64,000 nucleotides of DNA, taken from a virus. The stretch is taken from positions 1 through 64,000 of IMG/VR virus record IMGVR_UViG_3300021373_002801. One strand, 5' to 3'. The notes beneath the pieces are model-generated. The model ran no database searches. It worked only from the letters and a program-made list of their open reading frames with translations, and was not told the origin of the DNA. The position numbers and the translations under genes are program-made. This document shows, in pieces, positions 36,745 to 45,042 of the stretch (its first letter is position 1; every line of letters starts with the position of its first letter).

Positions 36745-37318
36745 TGTTGAAATGTGGTTTCCAGTAGCAATATACAAAGACACTGGAATTATATCTATAC
36801 AAGAAAATACAAAAATTTACAATCGTGGTTTAGAACTACAAAAGACTGTTGCTAATGGAGGTAAAGAGTGGTACGGTGACACATACAATACTCATGACAC
36901 TTTCGATTTAACCAACGATGAAATATTTCATCCATTATTAGATCAAATCACAGCCCATGCACACAATTTTGCTGAAATGCACGGATCAAGCTCTGAACTA
37001 AAACTGTCGGGCGCCTGGCTTAATATTAATTCTGAAGGCACATTTCAAGAGTTTCATACTCATAATAATGCAATTTTTAGTTGTGTGTATTGGGTAGCAG
37101 CACCACCAGGATCAGGTAAATTAATTTTCGAAGACCCTAAAGAACCAGATATGTTACAAATTAGAGACATAAAATCTAGAAATAGTTTAAGTTTTACACG
37201 AATAGGATACGAAGCAGAGGAACGCAAATTACTAATTTTTAGATCTTATCTTCGTCATATGGTAGAACCTTGTAAAAATAAAACTCCAAGAATGAGTATT
37301 GCTGTAAACTATAGTTAA
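36734..37318 (+). CDS. 2OG-Fe(II) oxygenase-like protein, HxH type
   Basis: A 194-aa protein. The start at 36734 is preferred over an in-frame ATG at 36719 because AGAGG lies seven bases before it and MDPSVEMWFPVAIY matches the family N-terminus (motif ..FP..I). It carries His108-x-His110 (FHTHNNAIFSCVYWVAAPPGSGKL), His175 (SYLRHMVEP) and Arg186 (RMSIAVNY). Overlaps the previous gene by 11 bases. Same subgroup as the proteins at 36094, 39444 and 43085. Confidence 0.78.
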   Translation: MDPSVEMWFPVAIYKDTGIISIQENTKIYNRGLELQKTVANGGKEWYGDTYNTHDTFDLTNDEIFHPLLDQITAHAHNFAEMHGSSSELKLSGAWLNINSEGTFQEFHTHNNAIFSCVYWVAAPPGSGKLIFEDPKEPDMLQIRDIKSRNSLSFTRIGYEAEERKLLIFRSYLRHMVEPCKNKTPRMSIAVNYS

Positions 37319-37322
37319 ATGA

Positions 37323-37961
37323 ATGCTTAATAAATTAGAAATAAACCCCAATTTTAAAGTTACCGAAGAAGTTTTTAAAGATAGTAAGATTTACTATGTT
37401 GATGAAATTTATAAAAATCCTGACGAGCTAGTTTCTTATTTGCTGACTATAGAAAAACCAGATCTACACAAAGCAAACGATATTCCTAGTTACAACGGTG
37501 TACATTTTTTAGATTACAGACACAATTTTATTGATTATGATGTAGAAAAGGTCGCAGATGAATTAGCAAAAGTTTGTGGACAAAGGTGTCTACCTCCACA
37601 TAGGAGTGTTGTAGCAACAAATTGTACAAAATTTATTGACAAAAACTTTAATAATTACAAAGAAAATTATTGGTGTCCTCATGTTGACTTTGAAGGATAT
37701 ATTGGAATAATTTATCTAAATCCTACTACAAGTCAAGGAACTAATTTGTACGAACAACTAGAAGACGATGTTTATGATGGACCTGAACATTATCAACCAT
37801 GGCGTCCTGCAGGCAAATACAAAATAATTAAAACACTTGAGGGTAAGTTTAACAGAGCAATTCTTTTTGATGCTGAATATTTTTTACACGGAATGAGTGT
37901 TACTAATGATGATTTTTTTAAAATATTTAGACTAAATCAAGTACTATTCTTTAGCCCGTAG
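37323..37961 (+). CDS. 2OG-Fe(II) oxygenase-like protein (DUF6445-like)
   Basis: A 212-aa protein with His120-Val-Asp122 (CPHVDFEGYIGIIYLN), distal His189 (YFLHGMSV) and Arg203 (FRLNQVLFF), which fit the dioxygenase pattern. The layout (GTNLYE strand, then NRAILFDAEYFLHG) is like the DUF6445 group, which is often found beside tryptophan halogenases in bacteria. Last of five genes in this + strand run. Its 3' end overlaps by 18 bases the convergent halogenase gene ending at 37944. Confidence 0.75.
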   Translation: MLNKLEINPNFKVTEEVFKDSKIYYVDEIYKNPDELVSYLLTIEKPDLHKANDIPSYNGVHFLDYRHNFIDYDVEKVADELAKVCGQRCLPPHRSVVATNCTKFIDKNFNNYKENYWCPHVDFEGYIGIIYLNPTTSQGTNLYEQLEDDVYDGPEHYQPWRPAGKYKIIKTLEGKFNRAILFDAEYFLHGMSVTNDDFFKIFRLNQVLFFSP

Positions 37962-39404
37962 TCTTTGTAAAAAGTCTTTATGTCCTATCATTACTTTATT
38001 CATACCTAATACATTACGTTCTTCACGAATGCCGTCAGCAAGTTTTCTATTTGCATCACTCAACATATTGTATTCAGAGAGAAGACCGTCTCGATTAAAT
38101 AATTCTAATCCTGCTAAAATTTGTATGAAATGAGGATCTTTAAATAATGCATAGCTACCAGTATGTATAAAATCTTCTAGTATAGGCAAATTGTTTTTCC
38201 AATGAGCTAACCAATCAGATAAATCTCCCGGTAATGGTACATTTTTTATATCTTTCCAAAATTCATTATGACCTTTATTTGTAACATAATGCAACGCAAC
38301 AAAATCTCTTATATTATGCAACACAATTTCTATTTGTTTGTTGTATTCGTCTATTGACTTTTTGGTATAGTTGGGAAGTCGGTGCATAAGCAAAAATGTT
38401 TGATTAATACTAGTGCCAATACTAGTCGCCTCTAAAGGTTCTACAAAACTTGCACTTAGCCCTATTGCACAACAGTTGTTTATCCATACACGATCTAATG
38501 CACCCGGATCAAACTTCAAATGTTTACCAACATTTATTTTCTTACCAAGCAATTCTTCTACTTCTTGCTGTGCTTGATCAGCAGTTATATAATCACTGTC
38601 GAAAATATATCCATTGCCGCAACGATCCCAAACCGGAATAGTAAACATCCATCCATAATCCATTGCTCGCGCTGTAGTCCAAAGATCAATTTCTTGCTTT
38701 TGTTCTGTAGGAAATACAATAGCAGATTTCATTTTTAAATATTTGCTGTAACTATTCCACTTTGCTCCTAATTTATTAATTAACAACCGTTTAAATCCAG
38801 TGCAATCAATAAAAAAATCACTAGCATAGTTTGTTTTTTCACCTACAATATAACTGATATCGCCTTGATCAGATAAAACAACATCTTTTATTTCGTCATC
38901 TAATATGTTTATACCTTTTTGTTCTGCAATTATATGCAAATAATCATTAAGTTTTTGTGTATTAAAATGAAACTGATTGTAGGGACTGTCGTTATCTAAA
39001 TGCCATTCGTCGACTGTATTTTCCCAAGTTCCTAAAGGATTTAGTTCTTTGTTTGACCAATCATGTGAAATTACTTTACCGTAGTATGTTCTATACTGGC
39101 CGTTTATAATTTCATGTTCAGGACCTATGCTGTGTAAATAATCTTTGTCGTGCCAATTTTTGAACATGATGCCGCTTTTAAATGTTGCATCACAGTTTTT
39201 TATTATGTCTTGAAAAGTCAATCCTATATAATTCATAAATTCGTTCCAGTGTTCGGTGCTACCCTCACCCACACCAATAATTCCTATTTTTTCAGAACGA
39301 ATTATTTGTATTTTTTTACTAGGAAAACGAGTTTTTAAAATTAAGGCGGCAACAAGTCCTGCTGTACCGCCCCCTACAACTGAAATTTTCTCTAACTTAT
39401 TCAA
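37944..39404 (-). CDS. Flavin-dependent halogenase with variant signature, FDH-3
   Basis: A 486-aa protein starting with TTG at 39404; AAGGAAAA lies about 10 bases upstream and no ATG start keeps the flavin motif. It has GGGTAGL (residues 11-17), GVGEGST, Lys76 in DATFKSGIMFKNW at the catalytic position, DCTGF, and GLSASFVEPLEATS. The WxWxIP signature reads WMFTIP, so the second Trp is Phe. That Trp region is thought to keep monooxygenase activity low, so this copy may behave differently. It is a single-gene minus-strand unit between two oxygenase genes on the + strand. Confidence 0.83.
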   Translation of the reverse strand: MNKLEKISVVGGGTAGLVAALILKTRFPSKKIQIIRSEKIGIIGVGEGSTEHWNEFMNYIGLTFQDIIKNCDATFKSGIMFKNWHDKDYLHSIGPEHEIINGQYRTYYGKVISHDWSNKELNPLGTWENTVDEWHLDNDSPYNQFHFNTQKLNDYLHIIAEQKGINILDDEIKDVVLSDQGDISYIVGEKTNYASDFFIDCTGFKRLLINKLGAKWNSYSKYLKMKSAIVFPTEQKQEIDLWTTARAMDYGWMFTIPVWDRCGNGYIFDSDYITADQAQQEVEELLGKKINVGKHLKFDPGALDRVWINNCCAIGLSASFVEPLEATSIGTSINQTFLLMHRLPNYTKKSIDEYNKQIEIVLHNIRDFVALHYVTNKGHNEFWKDIKNVPLPGDLSDWLAHWKNNLPILEDFIHTGSYALFKDPHFIQILAGLELFNRDGLLSEYNMLSDANRKLADGIREERNVLGMNKVMIGHKDFLQRLRAKE

Positions 39405-39430
39405 TTTAGTATTTTCCTTTTAATGTTAAC

Positions 39431-39438
39431 AATAAATA
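39431..39438 (+). promoter_or_regulatory. T4-type late promoter box placed for a leaderless mRNA
   Basis: AATAAATA is followed by TCTGT and the ATG at 39444, the same five-base spacing as at 34894-34907. No ribosome binding site lies between. If the start at 39423 were used instead, the box would be inside the gene. Confidence 0.5.
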
Positions 39439-39443
39439 TCTGT

Positions 39444-40070
39444 ATGAACAATATACATCTAGAACACCATCCAATGTTTGTTACATCTGCTTATGTTACT
39501 TATGTCGAAGATATAGACAACACCAAGATAAGTGAACATGTATATCACTTAGATAAAAATGTTCCTAATGTTAGACGACAGCGTAGCAATGCCGGAGGCT
39601 TTCAAACTAATGATATTTACCCAATGCCCTATGATTTTGACGAAACAGGTAAATTATTTGATAATTTTATTAAACCGTCGGTTGGTACTATATTAAATGG
39701 TTGGCAAGTTCCGCATGATATTGATAGTTTTAGTTATTGGTATAATTTAAATCCAAAATACACATACAACAGAGAACATATACATGCAAATGCTCTTGTT
39801 AGCGGAGTGTATTATGTTAAAGTTCCTAAAGATAGTGGTAGGATAGTTTTTAATCGTAGTACCAACGAATACGATCGTATGCATAATATTCAAACTATTT
39901 ACGCATCTAACGATTCTATAGTAGATAATCCACAAACAAATAATTCACATTGGTTTATTCCAGTAGAAGGAATGCTTGTGCTTTTTCCTAGTCATGTCAG
40001 TCATTATGTAGAACAGAATGTTACAGATGACGAAAGTGATGGTCGAATATCACTAAGTTTTAATTTTTAA
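39444..40070 (+). CDS. 2OG-Fe(II) oxygenase-like protein, HxH type
   Basis: A 208-aa protein from the ATG at 39444; an in-frame ATG at 39423 would add seven residues, and Met11 is also possible. It has His112-x-His114 (REHIHANALVSGVYYVKVP), His187 (FPSHVSHYVE) and Arg201 (GRISLSFNF), the full pattern of the TIGR02466-like subgroup. Its 3' end overlaps by 11 bases the halogenase gene coming the other way. It stands alone, divergent from FDH-3. Confidence 0.78.
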   Translation: MNNIHLEHHPMFVTSAYVTYVEDIDNTKISEHVYHLDKNVPNVRRQRSNAGGFQTNDIYPMPYDFDETGKLFDNFIKPSVGTILNGWQVPHDIDSFSYWYNLNPKYTYNREHIHANALVSGVYYVKVPKDSGRIVFNRSTNEYDRMHNIQTIYASNDSIVDNPQTNNSHWFIPVEGMLVLFPSHVSHYVEQNVTDDESDGRISLSFNF

Positions 40071-41559
40071 ATCTATACTGGTGAAACTCTTCGCTAGTCA
40101 TACAATAAGACATAGTATTATACCATTCATCTTGCATGTCTAACAATGCATGTTCAATATCATCTTGGGTGTGTATTCTACTTAAATCATTTACTGCAAT
40201 TTCTGGATTAATTAAGCCTATTTGATACATAACATGACTATATAACGGACCGCCTCCACTGCCGTAATATGTAGGGAAATCGTATCTACTTGGAATTCTT
40301 GACTTAGAACTTTCAATTAGTGTTTTATTATATTCTGTTGCCGAATTATTAGTAACATATTTCCAAAATTCAGTATCTGTTCTTCCCCCCATATAATGCA
40401 TGTTTAAAAAATGCATATAATCATCTACAGATTTAGCATTTGTTTCATTATATATTTTTTGAGAAGATTCATTACATGTATCTTCAATTGTATTTTTTAA
40501 AAACTGTTTACTAAAGATCTGTGTTTGCACTACAGTATGATGTATTGCTGTAGCTTCCATGGGTTCTAAAAATTGCGAACTTAATCCGTTAGCAAAACAA
40601 TTTTTGATCCAAGATTGTTTTAGCCTTCCTGCATCAAACTTTACAACTTTTATAGGATCAATACTATGTCCGTATACTGTTTCTACTTCTTTTATAGCAT
40701 CGTCTATACTTATAAAATTGTCACTGAATACATATCCGTTGCCTCTTCGGTGTGCAAGAGGACCGCGCCACACCCATCCGTTGTTTTGTGCCCAGGCAGT
40801 TGTATATAATTCGGGATATTCATGTTCGTTATATTGTGTAAAAAACGGTATTGCAGTGTTAACTGGTAAATGATCTTTATAACTTATCCAATTATTTTCT
40901 TTTAACTCATTTATTAAGATTTTTTTAAATCCACTACAATCTATAAAAAAATCTGCGCCAATATCTGTTTGATTAGACAAATTTAGAGATTTTATAAAAC
41001 CTTTATCGTCAAAATTAACATTAATAACTTCTGTATCTATTAATTTTACATTTTTTAATTGTAAACAGTGATTTTTTAAATATTCACTAGTTTTCATACC
41101 GTCTATATGTAATGCAAAATTGTAATCTATAAAATCTTGATCTGTTTTATGAAATAATGTAAACTTTTTATCAATAAAATTACCAAGTCGACTAATTTTT
41201 CCAAGATCTTTTCGAGGCAAGTTGTTCATACCCCAATAGAAAAACAGATCTTGGTCTAATCCGCTAGTATAACTACCGTCAATGGGCGCAGTATAGTAAT
41301 CTGTAACATCAGGAGCCCAATTTATGTGCCGAATGGCATATTTTGGAGTAGCATTTGTCTTTAACATGAAATCTTTTAAAGACAGTCCGTACCTTCCGTC
41401 TAATAAGTTTGTAAAATACCCTGTAGTACTTTCACCTACACCTATAATACCAAATTTTGATGATTCAATTACTGTAAATGTGTGGTTAGGGTGTTCGTGT
41501 GCTAAAATTAGTGCAGTCGTCCAGCCACTTGTACCCCCACCAACAATGACTATGTTCAT
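40060..41559 (-). CDS. Flavin-dependent halogenase with variant signature, FDH-4
   Basis: A 499-aa protein with GGGTSGW (residues 7-13), GVGEST, Lys73 in NATPKYAIRH at the catalytic position, DCSGF and GLSSQFLEPMEATA. The WxWxIP signature reads WVWRGP. It is closest in the window to FDH-5 just upstream (shared WAPDV/TNDV..DYY..PIDG, TTAWAQ..GW, MGGR.D.EFWKY), so the two look like a tandem duplication that has diverged. The start overlaps the FDH-5 stop by 4 bases. Confidence 0.84.
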   Translation of the reverse strand: MNIVIVGGGTSGWTTALILAHEHPNHTFTVIESSKFGIIGVGESTTGYFTNLLDGRYGLSLKDFMLKTNATPKYAIRHINWAPDVTDYYTAPIDGSYTSGLDQDLFFYWGMNNLPRKDLGKISRLGNFIDKKFTLFHKTDQDFIDYNFALHIDGMKTSEYLKNHCLQLKNVKLIDTEVINVNFDDKGFIKSLNLSNQTDIGADFFIDCSGFKKILINELKENNWISYKDHLPVNTAIPFFTQYNEHEYPELYTTAWAQNNGWVWRGPLAHRRGNGYVFSDNFISIDDAIKEVETVYGHSIDPIKVVKFDAGRLKQSWIKNCFANGLSSQFLEPMEATAIHHTVVQTQIFSKQFLKNTIEDTCNESSQKIYNETNAKSVDDYMHFLNMHYMGGRTDTEFWKYVTNNSATEYNKTLIESSKSRIPSRYDFPTYYGSGGGPLYSHVMYQIGLINPEIAVNDLSRIHTQDDIEHALLDMQDEWYNTMSYCMTSEEFHQYRFKN

Positions 41560-43085
41560 AAATTTCGTAATCCTCTAAAATATTCAATAAACTCTTTATA
41601 AGAGTAACAATATTGTGTCTCATTTGCCCAATGATTTTTAAGTTCATAATGACTATGTTGTGTTAGCTCATATAAATTACCTTCTGGCAAGCTAAAATCT
41701 ATTTCTGAACTAGCAATATCTTTGTTAAGAACATTTATACCTTCCATAACATAACTGTACAACGGCCAACCAGCACTACCTTGGTAATGAGGGAAATCGT
41801 TAAATGTCGGTGTCCTATATTTTGCCATTTCTAATAATTCTTTTACAAACTCAGTTTGAGTTACTCCGGTTTTAATATATTTCCAAAATTCGCTGTCGTC
41901 TCGGCCACCCATGTAGTGCAATACTAGAAAATCTTTAATGTCATCGTATAATTTTCTTGTTCGTTTGTTATATATTGCCATACTTCCTTCATTTATAGTT
42001 TGTTCGATAGTAGGTTTTACATATTCAAAGAATAAATTATTAGCTTGTACAATAGTTGAATGAATACTAGTTGCTTCCAACGGTTCTAAAAAGGCACTAC
42101 TAAGTCCGATAGTAACACAATTTTTAATCCAAGCACTTTCTTGCCGCCCTGAATCAAATTTTATTACTCTGATAGGATCTATTTCTTGTCCTAGTATTGT
42201 TTCTATTTCTTCTTGGGCTTTGTCAGGAGTTGTATAAGCATCGCAATAAACATATCCGCATCCTTTTCGATCCATTAGAGGTATCTGCCACATCCAACCT
42301 GCTTTTTGTGCCCAGGCAGTTGTATATGGTTCTGGAACTTCGCCTTCTTTGTATTTTAAATGAAACGGCAACCCTGTGTTTAGAGGCAAGTTGTCTTGGA
42401 AACTTACCCATTTACTAGGAAGATGTTTCATTACCACACGATTAAATCCTGAACAATCAATAAAAAAATCACCGTCTAATATTTGTTGGTTAGATAACAC
42501 CAAACTTTTCACAAATCCCTTATCATTGAGTTTTACATCTAGTACTTCGGTATCAATGTGTTTAGTGTTAAGTCGACGAAGTGCAACTTTTTTAAAATAT
42601 TGCCCTGCAAGGTGTGCGTCTATGTGATATGCATGATGATTGTCTATAAATTCTTTTTTAAATTTATTAAAATTACTTAATTCGTTGTAAATCCAATAAC
42701 CACAACGAGAAAGATTTAACATTTCTTTTCTTTGTAGTTTGTCTAAACCATAATTAAACATACAATCGGGTACAGCACTAGCAGTAGTGGTACCATCAAT
42801 AGGGCCTATATAATAATCATCAACGTCATTAGTCCACCCCTTGTGTTTAATAGCGTATTTTAAAGTTGCACCAGTTTCTTTAATAAATTCGTTTTGATCA
42901 CATCCGTAATTTGTAGCCCAGTTAACTAGTACATCGGTAAAGTGTCCAGTAGTGCTTTCACCAACACCAACTACCCCTATTTTACTACTTTCAATAACAG
43001 TAATTTCGTGATCAGGATGCCTTGCACTAGCAATCAATGCCGTGATCCATCCTGCTGTGCCGCCTCCTACAATTACAATCTTCAT
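41556..43085 (-). CDS. Flavin-dependent halogenase, FDH-5
   Basis: A 509-aa protein with GGGTAGW (residues 7-13), GVGEST, Lys76 in GATLKYAIKHKGW at the catalytic position, DCSGF, WMWQIP (intact signature) and GLSSAFLEPLEATS. FLVLHYMGGRDDSEFW near residue 395 is typical of the family. Its ATG overlaps the stop of the oxygenase gene upstream (TAATG), and it overlaps FDH-4 downstream. The unit 2OG, 2OG, FDH, FDH (44342 to 40060) is therefore one coupled operon. Confidence 0.86.
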   Translation of the reverse strand: MKIVIVGGGTAGWITALIASARHPDHEITVIESSKIGVVGVGESTTGHFTDVLVNWATNYGCDQNEFIKETGATLKYAIKHKGWTNDVDDYYIGPIDGTTTASAVPDCMFNYGLDKLQRKEMLNLSRCGYWIYNELSNFNKFKKEFIDNHHAYHIDAHLAGQYFKKVALRRLNTKHIDTEVLDVKLNDKGFVKSLVLSNQQILDGDFFIDCSGFNRVVMKHLPSKWVSFQDNLPLNTGLPFHLKYKEGEVPEPYTTAWAQKAGWMWQIPLMDRKGCGYVYCDAYTTPDKAQEEIETILGQEIDPIRVIKFDSGRQESAWIKNCVTIGLSSAFLEPLEATSIHSTIVQANNLFFEYVKPTIEQTINEGSMAIYNKRTRKLYDDIKDFLVLHYMGGRDDSEFWKYIKTGVTQTEFVKELLEMAKYRTPTFNDFPHYQGSAGWPLYSYVMEGINVLNKDIASSEIDFSLPEGNLYELTQHSHYELKNHWANETQYCYSYKEFIEYFRGLRNL

Positions 43086-43717
43086 TAAAAATCCTCTGTC
43101 GCTAATCCGGAGTTAAAAGCCATGTTAATCCTTTTCCGATCAATAGGGTTATTATGTACTTTGTGTATTAAATAACTTGGAAATAATAGTATATCTCCAT
43201 CCTTAGGTTCATAATATGAAGTTCCATGATAAGGCCAAGAAACATGTGTTGTTCTATGCATATAATGTTGTGGTATAAATTCAATCGCTCCAGTTCCTGT
43301 GCCTTGAAAGTAAAAAACTCCACTTACTAAGTTTGCACTAGATGTGTGAGCATGTTCTCGATTTTCTGCACCCTTTTCATTCATATTGAACCAAGCATCT
43401 ACATTCCACTGAGTTGATATTTCTACATCTTGTATATTTAAGTTATTAGGTTTAGGTAAAGCAGACATGTATTGGTTTGAAACTTCTAAAATTTTATTTA
43501 CAAGGTACTGTTGTGTTTGCTCATCAAATCCATTGTGTAAATGCGGCTTCCCCCTCCAGCATCCAAAATGACTATTTTTTAACATTTTTATATCTGCATT
43601 CAGTGTTTGATCTTTATATATTTTAATTTGATTACTAATTTTGTCACACATTGCTTGTGGAATTTCATTTTCCATGTGTAATATAATTGTTTGATCAATA
43701 ATATTTAAATTATGCAT
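43085..43717 (-). CDS. 2OG-Fe(II) oxygenase-like protein, HxH type, in halogenase operon
   Basis: A 210-aa protein with His122-x-His124 (NREHAHTSSANLVSGVFYF), His185 (FPSYLIHKVHNN) and Arg196 (KRINMAFN). The start at 43717 overlaps the previous gene by 8 bases and the stop overlaps FDH-5, so it is tightly tied to the halogenases. It belongs to the same subgroup as 36094, 36734 and 39444. Its substrate is unknown; sharing an operon with halogenases suggests consecutive steps on the same substrate. Confidence 0.78.
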   Translation of the reverse strand: MHNLNIIDQTIILHMENEIPQAMCDKISNQIKIYKDQTLNADIKMLKNSHFGCWRGKPHLHNGFDEQTQQYLVNKILEVSNQYMSALPKPNNLNIQDVEISTQWNVDAWFNMNEKGAENREHAHTSSANLVSGVFYFQGTGTGAIEFIPQHYMHRTTHVSWPYHGTSYYEPKDGDILLFPSYLIHKVHNNPIDRKRINMAFNSGLATEDF

Positions 43718-44342
43718 ATGTAAATACTACTACTACTCGTCTTTCGTGTAATGACGGATATTTATGGGCATGATAACAACCTTTAAATTGTGATACTTGC
43801 CATTTTTGTGCAGGTAATTCGTTCCAATCATTTATTTCCTCGTTCCATACTAGCGTAGGAGCTGTTGGATTATCTGTTAGATATAGTAACCAATTATAGT
43901 GATGCCAAGTATGATCTTCATGCGGCACGGTTATAGCATTTTCGCCATTATACCAATTACAATTTACATTTGCTCTAAAAATATTATGATAAGATTTGTT
44001 ATTTTGGCTCATCCAATTATGAAAAATTTCAAAAAAGAATTCTGCATACCCTTCACTAAAATGATCAGTTGGTCTATCAGTGTGTTTAACATGTTCTTCT
44101 TCAGTTCTGCGTAGAAGTGCATGACTTAAGAAAGGACCATTTACATATGATCCCTGTTTTATTTTTTCGGGAGTATTTTCAGGTGGAATATAAGTTGTTT
44201 GTTTAGATACATAGTACCAAGGAAAATGATAACCTAAAACATCATTTTCAATAATTGCTTTGTGCTGGTCCGACAGTAGTCCATCTGAATATGTTGTATC
44301 TTTTGGTAAAATCATATACATATTTAACGATAAATGACACAT
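43710..44342 (-). CDS. 2OG-Fe(II) oxygenase-like protein, first gene of minus-strand halogenase operon
   Basis: A 210-aa protein if it starts at 44342. A start at Met10 (44315) is also attractive, since TTAAATATGTAT lies directly before it with the same box-to-ATG spacing as the two leaderless candidates on the + strand. Visible ligands are His141-Glu-Asp143 (VPHEDHTWHHYNWLLYL), distal His191 or His193 (GCYHAHKYP) and Arg201. It heads the coupled operon 2OG, 2OG, FDH-5, FDH-4. Neither start has a good ribosome binding site. Confidence 0.75.
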   Translation of the reverse strand: MCHLSLNMYMILPKDTTYSDGLLSDQHKAIIENDVLGYHFPWYYVSKQTTYIPPENTPEKIKQGSYVNGPFLSHALLRRTEEEHVKHTDRPTDHFSEGYAEFFFEIFHNWMSQNNKSYHNIFRANVNCNWYNGENAITVPHEDHTWHHYNWLLYLTDNPTAPTLVWNEEINDWNELPAQKWQVSQFKGCYHAHKYPSLHERRVVVVFTYA

Positions 44343-44424
44343 AGCTTATGAAATACGAATCAAAAAAATATTAAATAATAATGTGCGTAGATAAGTAAAT
44401 GTGTATGCTACCTGGAGGAAAGAA

Positions 44425-45042
44425 ATGAACACAGAAAATTCAAGCGGATTTACACAGCCAGCTATGGAACGCACCGAATCGGATAAGCCAGACCAAGAAG
44501 CAAGTTTACAGATTACTTCAATAAACTTTAATCCACTGTTTGACAACGAGGAAGTCAAAACCATATGTGAAAATACTATTGACGAACTTTGGATGCCTAT
44601 CAAAGTTATGGGTAACGAAGATTTACATAAAGGGTTTAGGCAAAAGCTAAGAGGAGATGTTGCAGATTTTCCTTTTACTAAGATTAGAGATATAACAAAA
44701 TCTGCAAACGATCAAATCTACAATTTTGATCTATTAGGGATTATTGATCAAGATTTCCCCCAAGTCTATAAATATACTGAAGAATGTTATTATAAAACCC
44801 ATATAGATTTGAATGTTCTTGCACCTACAAGAAAAATTACTTGGATAATAAATTTATCAGATGAAGACGAATACGAAGGTGGAAATATTTCTTTTTTAAA
44901 TATTGACACTACCGAAGTAAATACTAACACAAAGGGATCAATTTTAATTTTTCCTTCTTTTATACCTTATAGTATTGATAAAATTACTAAAGGAGAAAAG
45001 AAATTTATTGTTGGTCATGTGCATGGAGCTGTTTTCCGTTGA
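44425..45042 (+). CDS. 2OG-Fe(II) oxygenase-like protein lacking the distal metal His
   Basis: A 205-aa protein. The ATG at 44425 is chosen for its strong GGAGG six bases upstream; an in-frame GTG at 44401 is less likely. The core reads THIDLNVLAPTRKITWIINLSDEDEYEGGNISF, giving His126 and Asp128. Aligned with the neighbour at 45039, the segment FPSFIPYSIDKITKG has Tyr182 where the third metal ligand His should be, and Lys193 where Arg binds 2OG (Lys is used in prolyl 4-hydroxylases). The fold is kept, but activity may be lost or altered. The first 30 residues are polar and probably unstructured. Confidence 0.75.
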   Translation: MNTENSSGFTQPAMERTESDKPDQEASLQITSINFNPLFDNEEVKTICENTIDELWMPIKVMGNEDLHKGFRQKLRGDVADFPFTKIRDITKSANDQIYNFDLLGIIDQDFPQVYKYTEECYYKTHIDLNVLAPTRKITWIINLSDEDEYEGGNISFLNIDTTEVNTNTKGSILIFPSFIPYSIDKITKGEKKFIVGHVHGAVFR

